Below, piece after piece: positions 58,468-64,000 of a stretch of DNA of 64,000 nucleotides. Every line of letters begins with the position of its first letter. Positions within the stretch are counted from its first letter, which is position 1. This stretch comes from Rickettsiales bacterium. GTDB lineage: Bacteria > Pseudomonadota > Alphaproteobacteria > Rickettsiales > Deianiraeaceae. Below the pieces are notes generated by a model. That model was not told the origin of the DNA. It did not search any database and saw nothing but the letters and a program-made list of their open reading frames with translations. A program made the position numbers and the translations under genes. Location: the NCBI GenBank assembly GCA_017444095.1, contig JAFSXM010000031.1:1-64000 (forward strand), in the 5' to 3' direction.

Positions 58468-59535
58468 ATGAGTGATGGTGTTAATATAGACAATTGGAAA
58501 GAATATGAATATCAAACAAGAAAAATGGTAGATAAAAAAATAGAACAAATGGAAAAGGACGGTAAAAATACGGACGGCAATCTTTCAAATAAATTAACAA
58601 CAAAAATGAATATAGGTGCAACAAAAGAGTCTACTATTGTTGGTGCAGGACAGAAGTTATCACAAGAAATGAACGAAGCATTAGGGCAAAATTCGGTATC
58701 TTATACGAATACAACAAATCCATTTTCAACATCCAGTATGTCATTTAATGGTGATGAAATTGAAGGTTTATTGACAAAAATAATACAATTTTTCATAGAA
58801 CTATTTTTTGGTAGAAACAATAAAAGCACAGCATCTCAAGAACAGAGAGGTGAAATAAAGTTGGATAAAAATAAGGAATATCAAATTGTTGGTATTAATA
58901 AAGATTTTCACAGCACGGCAGTTGAGATTGATAATGTCAATAAGCTGGTCGTTGGCTACGATCCGAATGGTAATTTCAATCCAGATAGTTTTTACAATCT
59001 TTTATCATATGAAGATCTTGCATATTTGAAAAGCAATGGTTACCAATTTATAAATGCTAACAATGAAAATAAAAACAAAGGGACTTTTACTGGTATGTGT
59101 GGTGTTTTAACCACAGACTGGATAGAACAAGAGCTAAAAACAAAACTAGATGAAAGAAAACAAGGTATTACACATTATAGCAACAGACAGGAAATTGATA
59201 ACCATTATGCACTTGTAAACCAAAAGAATAACCCAGACACAAATAGAATGATGGCAAGAAACAGAGTTCATTTTTTGATGTCAAAAGGGGAAAATATTGA
59301 AACACTGAGAGAATATAATGAAAACAATACAATAAAGTTATCAAAAATTCAACAAGTGAGTACAAATAATACACCAATATCCATAAATGAAAAACTAGGA
59401 AAATGTTCAAGTAAAACACCAAGCAATAGTATAATGATTACCAACATTAAAAATACTTCAAATAGAAAATTATTAGCAAATACAATACAAACAAATTTGC
59501 AAAATAATAAACAAAAAATGAATTTAATATTTTAA
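58468..59535 (+). CDS. Ulp1/C48-like cysteine protease (putative deubiquitinase or deSUMOylase effector)
   Basis: The 355-residue protein (start MSDGVNIDNW; the longer reading from 58372 is not supported) has an Asn/Lys-rich N-terminus and a hydrophobic patch at about 101-114. A region at 138-222 then shows the CE-clan pattern: His148 in HSTAVEIDNVNKLVVGYDPNG, Asp165 in YDP, and Cys211 in GMCGVLTTDW. The His-to-Asp spacing of 17 equals that of yeast Ulp1 (His514, Asp531), and Asp-to-Cys is 46 against 49. The usual Gln six residues before Cys is missing (Gly205). Such proteases are eukaryote-directed in Rickettsiales, Chlamydia and others. No signal peptide. It is on the opposite strand, between two restriction-gene fragments. 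Confidence 0.7.
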   Translation: MSDGVNIDNWKEYEYQTRKMVDKKIEQMEKDGKNTDGNLSNKLTTKMNIGATKESTIVGAGQKLSQEMNEALGQNSVSYTNTTNPFSTSSMSFNGDEIEGLLTKIIQFFIELFFGRNNKSTASQEQRGEIKLDKNKEYQIVGINKDFHSTAVEIDNVNKLVVGYDPNGNFNPDSFYNLLSYEDLAYLKSNGYQFINANNENKNKGTFTGMCGVLTTDWIEQELKTKLDERKQGITHYSNRQEIDNHYALVNQKNNPDTNRMMARNRVHFLMSKGENIETLREYNENNTIKLSKIQQVSTNNTPISINEKLGKCSSKTPSNSIMITNIKNTSNRKLLANTIQTNLQNNKQKMNLIF

Positions 59536-59609
59536 CTAATCGGTCAACTAAATCATATACACATTTATTTTTAATATGTAAACATTTTTCTAAATTCAAT
59601 ATGTATAAT

Positions 59610-60008
59610 CTAAAGTTTTTTCTTATCACTCCAGAGTTCTATTTTATCAACTTCATTACTTGTATTGCTTGCAGATGTGTTGTAAACTTTATGTATTTCT
59701 TCAAAAAAATCAATGCTGTCATAAATATACATTTCTTTTTCTTCAAGTGGAACAATAGCAAACTTTGCTGGAACATCTTTTGCAAGTAATCTTAAATGAC
59801 TTGCATTTTTAATACATTCTTTTAATGCATCTGCTTTCCAATTATTCTTTTTCTTATTCTTTTTGAATTCAAACAATATACCATTATATTGTCCGTCAAG
59901 ATTTGAATGAATTTGAAAGTTTTTCTCATATTTTACATTTATTAGTTTTAATACTTCCAAAAATTGTTGAGATAAACTTTTTTCATTGTTTGCATATTCA
60001 CAATACAC
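59610..60008 (-). pseudogene. N-terminal fragment with a PD-(D/E)xK-like nuclease motif
   Basis: The 132 residues include NLDGQYNGILFEFKKN, a D-x(n)-ExK pattern as in PD-(D/E)xK nucleases, followed by NWKADALKECIKNASHL and a domain edge. This resembles the N-terminal part of large type IIG/restriction-methylase proteins. The reading ends at 59610 without a methylase core. Together with 57725-58345 it may be the remnant of one gene. It could instead be a small stand-alone nuclease. Confidence 0.5.
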
Positions 60009-60089
60009 AATAAAGTAGTTTATTTTAAAAATTAAAAATAAAGCATTTAATTTAGCAAAGCACCAATATTAAAAACCTATCTATTAAAA

Positions 60090-61619
60090 CTAACTTCCAA
60101 AAATCTGTTGTCTAAATACAGCGGCTCTCAATATATGGTCTTTATTAACTTTTTCACAATTTTCCAAGTCCGCAATAGTTCTCGCAACTCTCAAAATCTT
60201 AGTTGTCCCCCGCATAGATACACCTAATTTCTCGACAATCTCATCTAATACCTTAACATCGTCTCTATTTTCCGGCATACAATATTTATGCAGTAATTTT
60301 CCATCAGGAATGCGACTATTAAGATTAAAATTTTCATTTTTATATCTTTCTGTCTGTATACTTCTGGCTTTTATAACTTTTGCTTTAATTTCATCGCTTG
60401 TCTCTTCTTTAAGATTATTATCATCTATGTTGATAAATTTTGGATTAACATCCTCCATGCGAACACAAATATCTATTCTATCTAATAAAGGTCCAGATAT
60501 TTTACTTTGATATTGCATAATGCTTTTTTGACTGCATTTACAAACTTTTGTTTTACTACCATAGAAACCACATTTGCATGGATTCATGGCAGACACCAAC
60601 TGAAAGTTTGCAGGATAAACAACCTTATTATTTACTCTTGTTATTGAGACAATACCACTTTCCATTGGTTGTCGTAAAGCCTCTAATGTATCTCGCTGAT
60701 ATTCAGGTAGTTCGTCTAAAAATAGCACTCCATTGTGTGCCAATGTAATTTCACCTGGTTTTGCCTTTGAACCGCCACCTATTAAAGCATATTGTGAAGT
60801 AGTATGATGCGGAGCTCTAAAAGGTCTAATGGATGACAAATTGCCGTCTTTAATTAGTCCAGATACTGAATGTATCATACTTACATCTATCATTTCCTTT
60901 GTTGATAGTGGTGGCAAAATGGTTGTAATTCTTTCTGCTAGCATAGTTTTTCCTGTGCCGGGCGAGCCAACGAGCAAGATATTATGCCCGCCAGATGCAG
61001 CGACAATCATTGCATATTTTGCTACATGTTGCCCCTTTACATCTGCCATATCTTTTGTTGATTTCGTAATAAAATTGTCTTTTGATATTTGTGGTCTCTG
61101 TAATTTTTGAATACCTTTAAAATGTTTAATGAGTTGTGTAATATCATTTGCAGAGACAATATCCATATCTTTGCCTCCCCAAGATGCTTCTTTCCCATTG
61201 GAACTTGGACAAACAATGCCCAAACCTTTTGTATTTGCATACAATGATGCTGGTAAAACACCATTTACACTTCGCAAGCAACCATCGAGCCCAACCTCGC
61301 CTAATGCAATATAATTATCTACTGCATTGTGAGGTATAATACCCATCGTTTCCAATATACCAAGTATTATTGGTAAATCATAATGTGTGCCTTCTTTCAA
61401 AATATCCGCTGGTGCAAGATTTATTGTTATTCTTTGAGGAGGCAAAATTAAGCCAAGTGTAGATAATGTAGCCCTTATTCTGTCTATACTCTCCTTTACA
61501 GCTTTGTCTCCTAATCCAACTATTGTGATACCAGGCTGACCTTTCGCAAAATGAACTTCAACATCAACACTAATCACATTGATGCCAGAAAAACATACGG
61601 TCTTTACTCTTGAAAGCAT
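60090..61619 (-). CDS. comM: YifB/ComM family Mg-chelatase-like ATPase
   Basis: The 509-residue protein has the N-terminal ChlI-like domain (VEVHFAKGQPGITIVGLGDKAVKES). The AAA+ core carries Walker A GSPGTGKTMLAERI, GEITLAHNGVLFLDELPEY and a zinc-like CKCGFYG/CKCS. In Haemophilus and Acinetobacter, ComM is a helicase aiding branch migration in natural transformation. Together with the GspE/PilB ATPase next door it may hint at DNA uptake, though other competence genes are not visible. Confidence 0.92.
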   Translation of the reverse strand: MLSRVKTVCFSGINVISVDVEVHFAKGQPGITIVGLGDKAVKESIDRIRATLSTLGLILPPQRITINLAPADILKEGTHYDLPIILGILETMGIIPHNAVDNYIALGEVGLDGCLRSVNGVLPASLYANTKGLGIVCPSSNGKEASWGGKDMDIVSANDITQLIKHFKGIQKLQRPQISKDNFITKSTKDMADVKGQHVAKYAMIVAASGGHNILLVGSPGTGKTMLAERITTILPPLSTKEMIDVSMIHSVSGLIKDGNLSSIRPFRAPHHTTSQYALIGGGSKAKPGEITLAHNGVLFLDELPEYQRDTLEALRQPMESGIVSITRVNNKVVYPANFQLVSAMNPCKCGFYGSKTKVCKCSQKSIMQYQSKISGPLLDRIDICVRMEDVNPKFINIDDNNLKEETSDEIKAKVIKARSIQTERYKNENFNLNSRIPDGKLLHKYCMPENRDDVKVLDEIVEKLGVSMRGTTKILRVARTIADLENCEKVNKDHILRAAVFRQQIFGS

Positions 61620-61802
61620 ATCTTATTCTTTTTGCAACAACATATATTGATAACAATATATGCAAATACATCATTATTGACATATCGCTATTGTTATTTT
61701 CAAGAAAGTTTTTAAGATTGTAATTGTTTCGTCATTAGACAATTCTTAATTAAGAAACCATTGATAAATAAATACACACTAACACTTTTAGTCAGTATTA
61801 AG

Positions 61803-63860
61803 CTATACAAGCTTACAATCCATTTTTTCCAGACGATCAATATATTTTGTCATATCAACAACTCTACATACCTCACTCCAAGAAGTAGAGCCATTAATCA
61901 CACTTGCTATACAATCATCTGCTATTGGAATAAATCCGTTTTCAATTGCAACCTCAGTGGCTTGTTTAAGAGTAGGATTTTCAGCAATAATCATATTTAT
62001 CTTCTCATTTACAAATAACACCTCAGAAACAGCTAACCTTCCTTTATAACCAATATTATTGCATTTTTGACAACCAGTTGGTGAATATATACAATAATCT
62101 TGATCTGTATTTAAATTTAGAGCTTTTTTTGCTACATCATCAAGTTGTGTCTTTTTTTTGCAATATGGACAAAGTTTTCTAACCAATCTTTGAGAAACAA
62201 CCGCATTAAGGGAACCAGCTAACATATATGCTGGGATTTCCATATCTATTAAACGATTGATTGCCGCAATAGCACAATTTGTATGAAGAGTTGAAAATAC
62301 CTGATGCCCCGTTATTGAGGCACGAACAGCATTTTGTGCTGTTTCTGTATCACGAATTTCGCCAAGTAAAATAATATCAGGGTCTTGTCTCAACAAAGAC
62401 CTTAAACCTGATGCGAATGTTAATCCAGCCCTTTCATTCATTTCTGACTGTCTAACTAATGGCAACCTATATTCCACTGGATCTTCTAATGTCATAATAT
62501 TTTTTTCTATTGCATTTATTTTTTTCATAATAGAATACAATGTTGTTGTTTTACCACTTCCGGTAGGACCAGTGGCAATTACTATTCCCTCTGGTTTTTT
62601 TAATGCTAAGTCGATTAGTTTTAAATTATGCTTACTATATCCAAGTGCTGATAGGCTTGTTAAAGAACGGGTTTTATCAAGTACACGAAGCACAAAGTTT
62701 TCACCATAAATTGTAGGAATGGATGACACACGAAAATCAATATCTCTGTCAAATATATTCATTGTAATGGCCGCATCTTGTGGTCTTCTTGATTCGGCTA
62801 TATTCATTCCAGCCAATACTTTTATACGCACACATATCGCACTCCAATAGTTTTTGTGTATAATTGTTTTTTGTATTAAAACACCGTCTATTCTAAAACG
62901 AACACGAACATATGTTTCTTCTGGCTCAATATGTATGTCAGAGGCTTTTAGCCTTATAGCATCTTCAATAATAAGATTTACAAACTTCACAACATCACTT
63001 TCCACAATATTGCTTTCGCCATAGGCATCAAGTCCAAATGAACTATCGACCGTCATTTGCTCAGAAAAATCATCTATTAAATCTGATTGATAGATTTTGT
63101 TAATTGCTTGCAACAACTCAGATTGTGGATATTTTACCAGTTTTATCGGCACATTACCAAGTAAAGTAGACACTTTATCCATTAAAATAATATCATAAGG
63201 ATTAGCACTTGCTACTACAATTTTGCCATCATTGTCTGTATAAAGTGGTATAACCTTAGACTCTATTGCAAACATCTTTGGCACTCTTGATATCAATTCT
63301 GGCTTCGGATTAATGTCCAGAATAGAAATTTGTTTTTCTTCGTCGATATCTCTACCATACAGGTATGTATTTATCTGTTGTTCGTTGACAAAATCCATAT
63401 TTATTAAACACTGCAAAACACTCATTCCAGTGTTGTCAGCTTGTATTTTTGCGGCATTTAACTGCGACTTTACAATAGTGCCGTTGCTCAGCAAAACACT
63501 AATAATATCGCTTTGTGATGATGCATTGGCTTGATTATCATTTTTAGTCTCAACATCATCTTGTTCTGCCATAAAATTAGTTTCATTTAATAATATATCT
63601 TCATCATTGGAAAAATTAGTTTGTTTTACAATGTCTGCTGTTATATTATTATCTAATGGAATGTACTCATTGGTGTTATTGCTAGAAATATTATTAGTTG
63701 CATCAATATCCGTGTCCATATCCGTATCAACAACTTCTTCCGTCGTCTGTGTCTTTACAAATTTTGACAAAATCTTATTTCCTGTTTTTTTTAAATTAGT
63801 GCTAATTGCTCCAATAGCACTACTAATAGCTTTAAATTTGCCGTTGGTGTTGTTTTTCAT
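61803..63860 (-). CDS. Type II secretion/type IV pilus assembly ATPase (GspE/PilB)
   Basis: At 685 residues it has a disordered N-terminus (about 1-110), an MshEN/GspE N-terminal domain (about 115-250) and the ATPase core. The core carries Walker A GPTGSGKTTTL, the Asp box, LRQDPDIILLGEIRD (Walker B) and HTNCAIAAINRL (His box). Two CxxC pairs (CPYC, CQKC) form the zinc site of PilB/GspE. No pilin, PilC, PilQ or Gsp partner lies in the window, so pilus and secretion roles cannot be told apart. The right edge after 63861 holds no gene. Confidence 0.93.
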   Translation of the reverse strand: MKNNTNGKFKAISSAIGAISTNLKKTGNKILSKFVKTQTTEEVVDTDMDTDIDATNNISSNNTNEYIPLDNNITADIVKQTNFSNDEDILLNETNFMAEQDDVETKNDNQANASSQSDIISVLLSNGTIVKSQLNAAKIQADNTGMSVLQCLINMDFVNEQQINTYLYGRDIDEEKQISILDINPKPELISRVPKMFAIESKVIPLYTDNDGKIVVASANPYDIILMDKVSTLLGNVPIKLVKYPQSELLQAINKIYQSDLIDDFSEQMTVDSSFGLDAYGESNIVESDVVKFVNLIIEDAIRLKASDIHIEPEETYVRVRFRIDGVLIQKTIIHKNYWSAICVRIKVLAGMNIAESRRPQDAAITMNIFDRDIDFRVSSIPTIYGENFVLRVLDKTRSLTSLSALGYSKHNLKLIDLALKKPEGIVIATGPTGSGKTTTLYSIMKKINAIEKNIMTLEDPVEYRLPLVRQSEMNERAGLTFASGLRSLLRQDPDIILLGEIRDTETAQNAVRASITGHQVFSTLHTNCAIAAINRLIDMEIPAYMLAGSLNAVVSQRLVRKLCPYCKKKTQLDDVAKKALNLNTDQDYCIYSPTGCQKCNNIGYKGRLAVSEVLFVNEKINMIIAENPTLKQATEVAIENGFIPIADDCIASVINGSTSWSEVCRVVDMTKYIDRLEKMDCKLV

Positions 63861-64000
63861 AACAAAACAACTTATTTTATTTAAAATTACATCTATGTCA
63901 AAAGTTTTATTATGTTTTTTGATTGATTTTAATCATTATTACATATAATTATTAGCGATGCAAAACAAGAATTTCTTTTATTTATTAAGTAAAAAATCTT

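Overview
The window looks like chromosome from an AT-rich, reduced-genome alphaproteobacterium that lives inside eukaryotic cells, most plausibly Rickettsiales or Holosporales. Pointers to the class are a TrcR/DUF1013 cell-cycle regulator, a DUF2610-like protein next to pal, a short alphaproteobacterial-type ProRS, an ELM1-like protein and GatC. The ATP/ADP translocase points to an energy parasite. A class III (anaerobic) ribonucleotide reductase gene suggests a low-oxygen niche, perhaps an anaerobic protist host; that is inference. Genus and species cannot be named from the sequence alone.

Layout. 0.3-1.7 kb: Asn-rich membrane-hairpin protein. 1.8-12.1 kb (minus): rplK-rplA-rplJ-rplL-rpoB-rpoC. 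12.2-17.1 kb: Asn-rich EF-hand-like membrane protein, ATP/ADP translocase and a broken metallophosphoesterase-like gene. 17.3-26.4 kb: tRNA-Ile2, small helical protein, DNA methyltransferase-HNH fusion, lolD, trcR, yajC, nrdD interrupted by an in-frame stop, uvrA. 26.6-34.9 kb: tRNA-Thr, proS, CatB-like acetyltransferase, HAD hydrolase, a protein ending in a CaaX-type box, radical SAM protein, SPOR lipoprotein, gatC, tmk, degenerate PlsY-like membrane protein, outer-membrane barrel. 35.0-43.5 kb: groEL, repeat-rich protein, kinase-like protein, LysE exporter, dnaX, tandem paralogue pair. 43.5-52.2 kb: ExoD-like, tRNA-Asn, serS, membrane-hairpin protein, MrpD/NuoN-like subunit, frameshifted gene, lnt, atpG, pal. 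52.3-60.0 kb: DUF2610-like acidic protein, ELM1-like protein, coiled-coil protein, outer-membrane barrel with a duplicated internal module, and a Ulp1-like protease gene lying between two fragments that look like a dismantled restriction-modification gene. 60.1-63.9 kb: comM/yifB and a GspE/PilB ATPase.

The housekeeping genes serve information processing, the envelope and energy scavenging. About fourteen Asn/Gln/Asp/Lys-rich genes without clear bacterial homologues are scattered among them. Several carry eukaryote-directed signatures: a CE-clan protease triad, kinase-like catalytic motifs, a CaaX box, paired hydrophobic segments like inclusion-membrane proteins, and EF-hand-like loops. Several have a -10 box almost touching the start codon. 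I read this set as a dispersed host-interaction (effector) repertoire. It is the most promising undescribed content here. No secretion apparatus apart from the GspE/PilB-type ATPase is visible.
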